Of a DNA stretch of 64,000 bases, positions 1 through 9,670 are shown piece by piece. The stretch covers positions 14,813,979-14,877,978 of the forward strand of contig OZ026608.1 in assembly GCA_964020085.1 (NCBI GenBank). Direction: 5' to 3'. A program made the position numbers and the translations under genes. How positions within the stretch are numbered: the first letter of the stretch is position 1; each line of letters starts with the position of its first letter. This DNA comes from Micromussa lordhowensis (lineage: Eukaryota; Cnidaria; Anthozoa; Scleractinia; Lobophylliidae). The notes under the pieces are model-generated. The model saw only the letters and a program-made list of their open reading frames with translations. It did not search any database and was not told the origin of the DNA.

Positions 1-177
1 GTCAAATAACCACCTGACGTATTACAGGACCAACTAATTAAGCAACAGACCACACTTTCTATGGAGTGATTTTCAAGCTGCTATTTTTTCTCCCCAGTTT
101 TTGTATTTTTTTTCTACCTATTTATTAAACAATCTATCAAATTCTAGAAAATTTATACCATATATAGTGTAAGTGGG

Positions 178-472
178 AGTGGCGGTGGCCTCGTGGTTAG
201 TGCGCTCGATTCCGGAGAGAGCGGTCTGGGTTCGAGCCCTGGCCAGGGACATTGTGTTGTGTTCTTGGGTAAGACACTTTACTCTCACGGTGCCTCTCTC
301 CACCCAGGTGTATCAATAGGTACCGGCGGATTCAATGCTAGGGGGTAACCCTGTGATGGACTGGCATCCCATCCAGGGGGAAGTAGAAAAACTCGTAGTC
401 GCTTCATGCTACTAAAACCGAGATAAGCTCCGGCCCGATGAGCCACTTGGCTCGTATACAGACTTTACTTCA
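178..472 (+). mobile_element. tRNA-derived SINE (family A), copy 1
   Basis: The 5' end has tRNA-like pol III promoter boxes: an A box around GGCCTCGTGGTTAGTGCGCT and a B box GGTTCGAGCCCT. A family-specific body follows, with ACACTTTACTCTCACGGTG, CCACCCAGGTGTAT and AAGCTCCGGC. Other copies lie at 37942-38253 and 63782-64000 (plus) and, split by insertions, at 32144-32818 (minus). It is non-coding; the small ORF inside on the minus strand is a shadow. No clear target duplication is visible for this copy. Confidence 0.85.
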
Positions 473-803
473 CTTTTTCTTCCCACGTACGAAGCTACGT
501 ATACCGCCGGATATCTGTTACCTACGGATGACAGATATCAAGAGCATCATGACCATATTTGGATAGTGTTACAATTTGTTGAATAATAACGTTACTTAGT
601 TGAAATAACCGAGTTCTTTGTTCATTTTGTGGTATTCGAAGGACTAGAAAGAGAGAAACGTATTTTGTAATAAAAGTTGTACAGTTCATTACATAATAAA
701 AGTGATATCCAAGGCGGGGGCAGATGTAGTGAGAACTATAACTAGTTGATATCTCAACCAGTGAAAGCCGAAAATATATTTTAACCTTTTGTTTTCGCTA
801 TAG

Positions 804-1168
804 TTCTGGCCTGGGTTGTTCGAAAGGTGGATAACACTATCCACCGGATAAATCACTATCCAGTGGATAGCGTGGTTTGTTTTGTTAACACTTATCCGCT
901 GGATAGTGATTTATTCGGTGGATAACTGGGGCCTGGACCGGGCTGTTCCAAAGCCGGCAAGATTAAAAGTTAACCGAAGTATTAATTTTTCTTGCATAAA
1001 AATGTTTTTCGCTTCCTAGTTTTTTGTTTAGTTTGAGATTATTCAAATTCAAAAGAGAAGGTCAAACAATATAAACAGAAAACCTTTCCAAAAAGTTGCA
1101 AAACTGAAATCAAAATTCTCGCTAACCCTGGGTTAGCTTCATCGGGCCTTGAACAATCCGGCCCAGAG
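804..1168. mobile_element. Small TIR element (MITE-like)
   Basis: The ends are imperfect inverted repeats (TCTGGCCTGGGTTGTTC at the left; the reverse complement of the right end is TCTGGGCCGGATTGTTC). The interior has repeated palindromic words around GGATAACACTATCCACCGGATAAATCACTATCCA. No coding sequence is seen. The superfamily cannot be told from the short, unclear flanking duplication. Confidence 0.55.
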
Positions 1169-1426
1169 TTCTCTAGTTCTTATGTAGTGAAGCGTATCGG
1201 AAACCACGTGTTTACTGGTACAATAAACGATAGGTTTTTGACAAATCAGAGCGTGCGAAGTATGTCAGTTATTTTATAAAGAAGAATATAAAAGATAACT
1301 TGTAAATAAATATTACAATACGTTCACGATTTATACTGCGATTTCCCCTAGATCACAGGCTACTTCCACCGCTTGAAGATTTCTGAATGATAGCAGAACT
1401 GACTCTTGTGTTGCTAAAAGGCAGTT

Positions 1427-2551
1427 TTATTGGAAGGCTGAATTCGACGTCGATAGCGTTTTATTTATTCTGCCATTTCTACTCGTGGAGGTTTGTTTTC
1501 GGGCTTCAGTGGTGGAAGGCTGAATTTTAGGCCGATAGCGTTTTATTTCTATCATCTCTATTGGTGGCGGGCTGTTTTCGGGCTGTCTATAATGTAAAAT
1601 CTCAAGAATAGCGCGGCGCAGTTTTTTGACACGCCAAAAGAAAATGATAGGGTTGCATAGAGATCCTAGAAGGCGAAATGTCACGACCCAACTCCAGATA
1701 ACACTTAAAATATGCGGTTCTAAAATATCTTCAAAATACCCTATGGGAAAAGCAAGAACTATGGTCGGAATATAAGTTATTACTAATGTAGCCAGAATAA
1801 GCGTTAAAGTTTTGGTCGCTTTGCTTTCTTTCTTTAATCTCTTAGCTTCCTCCCCGGACAGCTGCTCAGTTTGTAGTCGTTTTTTCTGACGTCGCGTTTC
1901 AGAGAAGATATAGCAATAGGTGTAACCGATGACAACAATCACAGCCAAGGCGGGTATTGATAGTATGAAATAGGTCACCTTCATGTAGAGGAAGTAAAGA
2001 TCTGTTCCACTGTTAATAACAGCTATGGCAAGTTCATGAAAAGTTGCAAGCAGTCCAATGGCCCAGGCCACAAGAAGACCAGTTTTAATCCGCCGTTTGG
2101 TCACAATGGCTGTGTACCTCAAGGGATGCTTGATAGAAATATAGCGATCAAGGCTTATTAAAGCAAGGTTGCCTAAAGAAAGAAAGAAGCTTCCCATCAG
2201 TGCGACAGTGCTAGCCTTTTCCAAGCTACAGAATGGTCCTTCGCTAAAGATACGTGTCAGCTGGAGCGCGATTTCTATGTTTTGATTAACCAGCCCATTA
2301 AGTGAGTCTACACTCGCCAGGCACGCCACAAGCACGTTTGATGTTGATTGCAGTCGGTGCCTTGTTGCCATGGCTACGATAACCAGCGCGTTTAACAGCA
2401 TAGTTGGAAGTACTGCCAATAAATTGATAACAGTCACAGAAACAAGATTTGGATATGTGACATCGCTCAGGTATTCCTGTCTCCAAACGAAGCCATACAT
2501 GTAAGGACATTCTTCATTCGTGGATGGTGAAGGAGAAGGATCATTCCTCAT
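1427..2551 (-). CDS. Class A (rhodopsin-like) GPCR, intronless, copy 1
   Basis: A 374-residue seven-helix receptor expected at the plasma membrane; ligand unknown. Visible class A marks are a TM1 Asn (MLLNALVIV), an Asp in TM2 (LASVDSLNG), an ECL1/TM3 Cys (GPFCSLEK), an intact DRY box followed by ISIKHPLRY, a TM6 Pro without the usual CWxP Trp (VITYIP), and NPIIF in place of NPxxY in TM7. The third loop is Lys/Arg-rich. It is a close paralogue of the gene at 7644-8816 and lies head-to-head with it in an inverted duplication. The C-terminal 25 or so residues are odd: they come from a tandem duplicate of the tail-coding segment, read in a shifted frame. The melanocortin/adenosine-like cnidarian group is my best guess for the family. 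The start is the ATG that opens MRNDPSPS, which is shared with copy 2. Confidence 0.88.
   Translation of the reverse strand: MRNDPSPSPSTNEECPYMYGFVWRQEYLSDVTYPNLVSVTVINLLAVLPTMLLNALVIVAMATRHRLQSTSNVLVACLASVDSLNGLVNQNIEIALQLTRIFSEGPFCSLEKASTVALMGSFFLSLGNLALISLDRYISIKHPLRYTAIVTKRRIKTGLLVAWAIGLLATFHELAIAVINSGTDLYFLYMKVTYFILSIPALAVIVVIGYTYCYIFSETRRQKKRLQTEQLSGEEAKRLKKESKATKTLTLILATLVITYIPTIVLAFPIGYFEDILEPHILSVIWSWVVTFRLLGSLCNPIIFFWRVKKLRRAILEILHYRQPENSPPPIEMIEIKRYRPKIQPSTTEARKQTSTSRNGRINKTLSTSNSAFQ
1432..1588 (-). repeat. Direct duplication of the receptor tail-coding segment
   Basis: Two adjacent, diverged copies of a roughly 75-80 bp segment (about 1432-1506 and 1513-1588) both contain GGAAGGCTGAATT, GATAGCGTTTTATTT and TGTTTTCGGGCT. 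The gene-proximal copy is read in the same frame as in copy 2 of the receptor (ENSPPPIEMIEIKRYRPKI). The distal copy is read in another frame and gives an unrelated terminal peptide. Confidence 0.75.
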
Positions 2552-3963
2552 TTATCCTTTGGGTTTATTTAAGGTAAACGGATAAAGGTGTAAACGGAGT
2601 CGTATATAGAGCGGGATACGAGAAGCTGCGTGTTATTGAGCAAGCTCGGAGAGTAAAGTAAAATGTTTGTCCTTCAATTATAAAATGTGCAGCAAACCAA
2701 TTGCGTGGAGGACATTCGTCTTGTTTTCTCATTGGTTCCGATAGTTATCTTCATCGAATTTTAGTCACAAAGAACCATTTTAATTTTAGCCGAGCAATTG
2801 TTACCTGCTCACAGCTGTTTTGAATTTTTATCACAGAATATCACGGAATTGTTTATGAAGTGGAAAATTGACCATCATTTTGATGAGAATGTTACCACAG
2901 CATTGAAATGAACGATCGAATCAAAATAACATCAACTTACTATCATGATCAACTTATTACAAAAAAAATGCAGAAGACTTCGTCTCGGTCCATAAACACG
3001 CGAAAAGAAAACACCCTGGGCAATATCGAGATACTATCAAGAACCCCGTATACGGTTTAATACAGTCATCTCGATATTACGGGCAGTATTTCTTTTGGTC
3101 CTGACGAAACACATTAATTTTCTTATAAAAAAAAACCTGTTTACGCGGCCACCTCGTTAAATAAATACGGCCAACGGCTACATTCTGAAGTCCCAACCTG
3201 TATAATCCTTAATTAATTTACCTTAATTAATTTACCTCGTTTATGCAGCCACTTAAACCAGTTCACCTTTCCTTTGTTAAAGACTAAAAGGAAAAAGAAA
3301 AACTGGCAACAGCCCCATCTTTTTCAGCGTTAATCAATGTCCAGCTGGGAGTACAGTAAATTTTCTACTCGCTACTTCTACTCTACGCGCTCGTCCGATT
3401 TTGAAATTACTCGCTCGATTACTCCCTGAATTGAACTCCACTCGGTCCAATTACTATTACTAACTGTTAGGGTAATGATTAATTAGAGTTAATTAAAACA
3501 CTATTTTATTTGGCCGCTTCCAACTTTTTCGCTAAAAGAAAGTTTTGTAACTATTGCTGGTCGCCATATTGTTAGCACGATTTGCCCATACCTTAAAACA
3601 TATTTTGACAATCTCACCAAAATAGTCTAAAAAATCTAATATTAAAAATATCATTTTGGGTCGACGCGTGTTTGTTGATTTATGGTCATTTATCCAGATG
3701 TGAACATATTTTCTTGATTTGGTTTGTTACATTCTAACGTGGAGCTTTTCGATATTAAGCATTATACTTTTTTCCACATTAGGAGATTACTATCAAAGGC
3801 ACAACTTAAGCAATGAATTTTATATCGGATGCAAACGGTGAAAGAAATCGTCAAATTAGCGGTCCGGAAGCCTGACCTGAGCAATTCACTGATCACTTTT
3901 CCCGTCAAAGTCGTGCAAAAGAAAACAGAGAGAGAAAATTATTCAGTTCTGTTACGTTATTAC

Positions 3964-4135
3964 TTTTAATCATAAAAATAGCAATTTTCTCGATTGTGAT
4001 TGGTTTAAAAAACTCCTATTTTCCACTAATTCACTTGCCAAGTTGTTACCGGGCAGTTTGTTATTGGACAGTTTGTTATCAAACAGTTCAATAAGACAAT
4101 CACATTCAAAGTTGGAGTTTAGGTCATCAAATCCG

Positions 4136-4167
<32 letters not shown>

Positions 4168-4356
4168 TAAATTTCAGCGCGACATGAAACAATTTACGCC
4201 TCCTTTGTCAGTATTTTAATGCAGATTTTCCCTTTTTTTATAACTTGGATGGATATTCTTCTTTCTCGGAAATTCCCGCTGCGTGGTCGTTCAATTTTGT
4301 TATCACTCGTATGATTACAGACCGAATTGGACTCCACTCAGTCCTATTACCATTAC
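3964..4356 (-). mobile_element. Repeat element copy in the left arm only
   Basis: This stretch, from TAATCATAAAAATAGCAATTT to GACTCCACTCAGTCCTATTA, is missing from the matching place in the right arm, so it is an insertion. A short ATTAC follows the break on both sides. The same family recurs in the other orientation at 38323-39486. A related half element (ACTCCACTCGGTCCAATTAC) sits at about 3350-3467. No coding sequence. Confidence 0.55.
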
Positions 4357-5714
4357 ATTTGTTGTGCCGAAAATGTTTTTGTCGTTTTGGCTAAGCTAAG
4401 TATTGAGCTAATGCCCTGAACTAAATTTTAGAATTAGTAGGGTTAAATTCAAGAAAATTAATATCAGTTGGAAAACCATTACATTAACATTTATTTTGTA
4501 GTTTTCTTTCTTTCATGGTACGCGGCTTAACCCTTTCTGGCATGAAGCACCTGTCTCGAGGGCAATTTCGCGATCTTATCAAAATACACTCTTGGAAGGT
4601 CTGGATAACAATGCTGGAATCTCTGTGTTTTCTGGCGTTTTCTCAGTTCAGCCAATTTCACTTCATCTCAAAACGCGTCATGTCTCAGCTGACAGTTAAA
4701 ATTCTGAGTAATTTTTGGTTATCAGTTTAATTCCATCCAGACGTTGTATTGAAAAATAAAATAAAATTTAAGACAAGCTTCGACATAACTTTAGCCATCT
4801 TTATTTTATTATGGTTGGCGTATCTGTCTATATATACCGCGTTGCACGAAATTCTTGCAAGTTTTGGGTTTCAAAAAACGGTTTCCTCAAAAATAATGTC
4901 CTGCAAAAATTTTCTTCCCCCAAAATTACTGTACTGGAGAAATTATACATACTTGTGGGTATTCTTTATTTAAAACGATTCTTTAAATAATTCACATGAT
5001 ACACAAGGTGTAGCTGCTAAAAAAAACATAGAAAGAGATTGTCTGAAGGCACAAATCAGAGACACTTTGGGACCAGAAGTACTTATAACAGAGAAACTGA
5101 TTACCGTGCAGTTGTAATAAAATAATTAAAACCTCCGAAAATTTTCAAATTTCTCAAATAAACGGGACCTTCTGAAACTGCTCCAAAATTTGATACCCAA
5201 CTAGAAAAACCAGTCTTTTACAATCGAAAAAATAGTTCCCGCAAAGTACAAAAACTGGCCGATCAGCAAAATTGAACTCCCACAAAAATGAAAGCTAAGA
5301 AAGACAATAGAAAATAAATGTTAAAATAGTGGCTTTCCAACAATGTTAATTTTCCTCAATGTAACCCTACTTATTCTAAAATAACGTTCAGGTCAATAGC
5401 CCAATACTTGACCAAAACGACAAAACGTTTCCGACAAAAAAATGTAATATAAGATAATAACGTAATAGAACTGAATTATTAATTCTTGTCTCGTTTATTT
5501 ACGCGACTTTGACGAGAAATGTGATCAGTGAACTGCTCAGGCCAGGCAACTGACCGGTAATTAAAATAACGATAAACATCTTAAATGATCATCTATGCTG
5601 CTGATTCTGTGGCCGTTTTGCATCCCAAATAAAATTGATTGATGAAGTTGTGGCTTTGATAGTAATCTTTACACCTTTAGGCGGGAGTACACGTGAAGGC
5701 TGTTATGACGTCGC

Positions 5715-5747
<33 letters not shown>

Positions 5748-6380
5748 CTCTAGTGCGCACGCTATTCATTGGTCACGCGCGTGCCACGTCATTTTCAAGC
5801 GCGCGCACCGAGTCGAAAACTTAACAAAATATAGAGCTGATGACCTTTGCGTTAACTTGGTGTGCGAATATTTTTGTTGGAAGCTCGGTGACCCCCACTT
5901 TTTTTTCGGGAGATCACTTCCTTTTTTAACTCTCTACATTATACTAAAAAAACAAAAAAATCTGTGTGTGGGAAGTTGTAATTATTTGTCATATACTATA
6001 AAAAAAAGGTCGAATTGGTACATGGAGACAGGTGTGCGTGACTTAGAAATTGTCTTTTTTAAGGCTAATTCTAGCAGATTTAATGACATATGTAGCAAAG
6101 ATCTATCAATTAGGCCTATATAAGCCGTGTTAAACACTCGTAGCTTAGAGATGATTCTTCAACTTAAATATATGCCGATAGTAATGAATCCGGCCAGAAT
6201 CGCCTCGAATGACTGAGAATCGTAGAAATGCTATGGTCTGAGCTACGCTTTATCTTGAAAACGAGTTCGGTGACCCCCGATTTTTTTTACGTTTTTTATC
6301 TAATCTTATCATTTTCTACCGTCAGTCAAAGTTTTAAAAAAATCTGTGCGTGGGAAATTTTTGGGCGCGAACGTCCTTAA
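5715..6380. mobile_element. TTAA-flanked MITE, family 1, copy 1 (666 bp)
   Basis: It is bounded by TTAA on both sides, with terminal inverted repeats TTAAGGACGTTCGCGCCCA and TGGGCGCGAACGTCCTTAA. The internal sequence matches the 28011-28676 copy, which has exactly the same length. A TTAA target is typical of the piggyBac superfamily, though the TIR is not one I can assign. No transposase is encoded; the ORF at 5734-6123 lies wholly inside and is not conserved in the other copy. The element is absent from the left arm of the inverted duplication. Confidence 0.88.
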
Positions 6381-7643
6381 CACGGCCTTTCTGCCAATAT
6401 CTCGGTCACGTTTCAAGCGACACTAAATCTCTATGCTTATTTCGTTAACCACTGTTTGACGGTTTTGTGTAAATTTTTGGGCATTTTGGGAAAGAGATAT
6501 TTTTTCTCAACGGATAGGTCAAATTGAGGAAAATATGAAATGTTGAAGATTTGATGGATTTGGAAAATTGAAATTTGAAGTGAAGAATTAGTAGACGGAT
6601 GCCAAACAGTCCCCTACCAACCTGGGGCTCTCTTCTGCGGGGGTCAACTGTCTGGTAGTGTTTCCAACCCATCTTAATCCTAACAATTTCCTTGTTTATA
6701 TTACTTCAAATTTCGCTTCTATTCATGTTTACCCCCGCCTTAATAGCTATTGCGCTAAATCTCGAGTACTCGACAATCGAAACAGCAATGTTGAAAAATA
6801 TAAGTATTAAATATCGAAAAAGTCCACAATTGAATGCAGCGGGTCAAATCAGATGTTTAAACATCTGGATACCAAATCAATAAACATACGTGTCAACCCA
6901 AATAGATGTTTTCTTGGAAGCGGCCAAACGAAGTAATTCATCGTTAACAGTTATTTTAATGGCACATTAGTAAAACAATATCTAACAGACTCCCGGTCAA
7001 TTAATATACAGCACAGTACTCAGGAGACAAGCAAAAATAATTTAGCTTAAAATTTTATCTGATTTTAGAGACTTTGCCACAGCAATATAAATCAAGAAAG
7101 AGGCTTTGATCTCTTAATTCATTACTTTTCAAGAGAAGAAAAACGTTCAGTAAAGGGGAAACTATGGTAACGCCAATTTGGGCATTCTGTTTAGAAAGAG
7201 CGACAAATATGACCAGCTCGCACTTACAGTAAACATAAAACCGACAAATCAGCAAAAAAAGGATCAAGGTCGTCTCTCGATATTGGCCAGGATCTTTTCT
7301 TCTTGCGCGTCTATGGACAGGGACGAAATTCGTTTGTTTTGTGCGAGTTTTTTTCAATTCAATGCTGTGTCAACTAGCCACTCCACACACAATTCCGTGA
7401 TAATCTGTGTTAAAACTTAAAAACAGCTTTTAGTATGTAACAATTGATCTGCGCAAAGTGGTTCTTTGCGATTAAAATCCGTTTTCTATTCAATAGGTTT
7501 GTTGTATATTCGACTGAATTAAAGGACAAAGATTTCACTTTGCTCTCCAAGCTTGCTAACGCGCAGCTTCTCGTATCCCGCCAAAATTTACGACTCCGTT
7601 AACAATTTTATCTATTTACCTTACATAAATCCGGAAAAGGAAA

Positions 7644-8816
7644 ATGAGGAATGATCCTTCGCCTTCACTTCATCAGCCCACGAATGAAGAATGTCCTTAC
7701 ATGTATGGCTTCGTTTGGAGACAGGAATACCTGAGCGATGTCACATATCCAAATCTTGTTTCTGTGACTGTTATCAATCTATTGGCAGTACTTCCAACTA
7801 TGCTGTTAAACACGCTGGTTATCGTAGCCGTGGCAACAAGGCACCGACTGCAATCAACATCAAACGTGCTTGTGGCGTGCCTGGCGGGTGCAGACTTACT
7901 GAATGGGCTGGTTAATCAAAACATAGAAATCGCGTTAGAGCTGACACGTATCTTAAGCCACGGACCATTCTGTAGCTTGGAAAAGGCTAGCACTGTCGCA
8001 CTGATGGGAAGTTTCTTTCTTTCTTTGGGCAGCCTTGCTTTAATAAGCATAGATCGCTATATTTCTATCAAGCATCCCTTGAGGTACACGACCATTGTGA
8101 CCAAACGGCGGATTAAAACTGGTCTTCTTGTGGCCTGGGCCATTGGACTGCTTGTAACTTTTCATGAACTTACCATGGCTGTTATTGACAGTGGAACAGA
8201 TCTTTACTTTCTCTACATGAAGGTGACCTATTCCATACTATCAATAACCGCCTTGGTTGTGATTGTTGTTATCGGCTACACCTATTGCTATATCTTCTCC
8301 GAATCGAGACGTCAGAAAAAACGACTACAAACTGAGCAGCTGCCCGGGGAGGAAGCTAAGAGATTAAAGAAAGAAAGCAAAGCGGCCAAAACTTTTACGC
8401 TTATTCTGGCCACATTAGTAATAACATATATTCCGAACATAGTTCTATTTTATCTCGCAGCGGACGACATTTTAGAACCGCATATTTCATGCGTTATCTG
8501 GAGTTGGGTCGTGACATTTCGCCTTCTTGGATCTCTATGCAACCCTATCATTTTCTTCTGGCGTGTCAAAAAACTGCGCCGCGCTATTCTTGAGATTTTA
8601 CATTATAGACAGCTCGAAAACAGTCCGCCACCAATAGAGATGATAGAAATAAAACGCTATCGGCCTAAAATTCAGCCTTCCACCACTGAAGCTTTCTCTA
8701 CAACCGTAGCAAGACAAGAACCAGTTCTGCTTTCATTCAAGAATCTTCAAGCGGACGAAATCATTAATATCGAGGAAACCGCTGTAAATCGTGAACATAT
8801 AACAATTATTCCATGA
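7644..8816 (+). CDS. Class A (rhodopsin-like) GPCR, intronless, copy 2
   Basis: A 390-residue seven-helix receptor closely similar to the one at 1427-2551, including MRNDPSPS, IDRYISIKHPLRY, the Lys/Arg-rich third loop and LLGSLCNPIIFFWR. TM2 keeps its Asp (LAGADLLNG), the extracellular Cys of GPFCSLEK is present, and the TM6 motif is VITYIP without the usual Trp. A short deletion in the TM6-TM7 loop (FYLAADDILEP against AFPIGYFEDILEP in copy 1) separates the copies. After IQPSTTEA the tail diverges completely from copy 1. The stop codon (8814-8816) lies inside the left arm of a palindromic MITE, so the last residues are transposon-derived. Transcription runs away from copy 1, with about 5.1 kb between the start codons. 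Ligand and coupling are unknown. Confidence 0.9.
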   Translation: MRNDPSPSLHQPTNEECPYMYGFVWRQEYLSDVTYPNLVSVTVINLLAVLPTMLLNTLVIVAVATRHRLQSTSNVLVACLAGADLLNGLVNQNIEIALELTRILSHGPFCSLEKASTVALMGSFFLSLGSLALISIDRYISIKHPLRYTTIVTKRRIKTGLLVAWAIGLLVTFHELTMAVIDSGTDLYFLYMKVTYSILSITALVVIVVIGYTYCYIFSESRRQKKRLQTEQLPGEEAKRLKKESKAAKTFTLILATLVITYIPNIVLFYLAADDILEPHISCVIWSWVVTFRLLGSLCNPIIFFWRVKKLRRAILEILHYRQLENSPPPIEMIEIKRYRPKIQPSTTEAFSTTVARQEPVLLSFKNLQADEIINIEETAVNREHITIIP

Positions 8817-8915
8817 GCCCGAGTTGGATATGAAGTGATAAAATAACCAGCGAGCGCGTAGTGCGAGTTGGTTATAATCACTTCATATCCAACAAGGGCG
8901 AATGGAATAATTGTT
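8801..8915. mobile_element. Palindromic MITE overlapping the GPCR copy 2 stop codon
   Basis: The arms AACAATTATTCC...GTTGGATATGAAGTGAT and ATCACTTCATATCCAAC...GGAATAATTGTT are inverted repeats around a GC-rich centre (CCAGCGAGCGCGTAGTGCGAG). The left arm supplies the end of the upstream reading frame and its TGA. Confidence 0.75.
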
Positions 8916-9125
8916 TTAGTAAATTCTCAAACCGGGTTTTGCCGCCGATTTTTATTTCGGCCATTATAGAGGGCTGAAGTTGAAAACTTCGTGCGGAAAA
9001 TTTTTAAACTTGGTGCACTATTTTCCATATGACGTAAAACTCCGACTATTGGCTCATAGTCGGAGTGTTTTAGCCAATCAAAAAGCTAGAAATGCGATAG
9101 TCGGAGCTGAGAATTTACTAAAACG
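8914..9125. repeat. Second inverted-repeat unit after GPCR copy 2
   Basis: TTTTAGTAAATTCTCA at the left is inverted as TGAGAATTTACTAAAA at the right. Inside is a shorter palindrome, ACTCCGACTATTGGCTCATAGTCGGAGT. It is probably part of the same composite transposon as 8801-8915. From 9126 to 9670 I see no gene or clear repeat. Confidence 0.5.
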
Positions 9126-9670
9126 CAATATTCGTCTAGAAAATGTGGGAAAACAGACCCACACAAGATATATTTGAATGGTTAGAGATTTAATCCCAAA
9201 CCACCCCCTCCCGAACCAATAGTGTCACCTATTTATTGTTATGAGAAAATTCGCCGTTGCTCAGTCATTTCTTTATTATTTGGAAAAGTTTTAAGAAAAA
9301 CCAACAGTAGTCTTTTTTCAGTTGACGGCCAGGAATTTAAATGGTCTACTTTGTACTTTGCCGACTCTTGGTACACCTGTACGTGTGCAACACCGATTTT
9401 CATTTAGAAGACAAATAGTTCATTAGGGGTTCACTTGGGTTTCCTCGGAAGCCAGCTGAACTACTTTACACTAATGAGGTTTTACTGATTAGTTTCTTGG
9501 GAGTTGACCAGCTGAGCTATATTCCAGTAATGAAGTTCTATTCATAGGATAAGTTTTCCTTGCTGCCGGTAACACCAAGTGTGAATTTTAATTTCCTAAG
9601 TTTGTTCTATCTTAATTTCAACTTGTGAAGTTTAATCTTAGCAATCTATTTTTAATTAGGAAACTTCGTA

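Larger units (their letters stand above)
1507..8693. repeat. Large head-to-head inverted duplication carrying two GPCR genes
   Basis: The left arm (about 1507-4508) and right arm (about 5300-8693) are diverged reverse complements. Besides the two receptor genes, matching blocks in the 5' flanks include GCGGGATACGAGAAGCTGCG (left 2618-2637; reverse complement at about 7565-7584), GTCCATA...CAATATCGAGA (about 2978-3032 and 7272-7310), GATTACTATCAAAG with a shared stretch to ACTGATCAC (about 3785-3900 and 5520-5665), and GTTTTGTCGTTTTGG (about 4375 and 5415). A spacer of about 0.8 kb (4510-5300) shows no obvious homology. Insertions confined to one arm (3964-4356 left, 5715-6380 right) postdate the duplication. 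Apart from the two receptors no gene is seen; ORFs in the flanks are not conserved between arms. Confidence 0.8.

Noticed and set aside
188..250. tRNA gene in SINE family A
   Set aside because: Only the A and B boxes resemble a tRNA; no cloverleaf with a proper anticodon arm is formed, and it is repeated in the window.
5734..6123. 129-codon plus-strand ORF
   Set aside because: It lies entirely inside a TTAA MITE, and the equivalent frame is shorter and different in the 28-kb copy.
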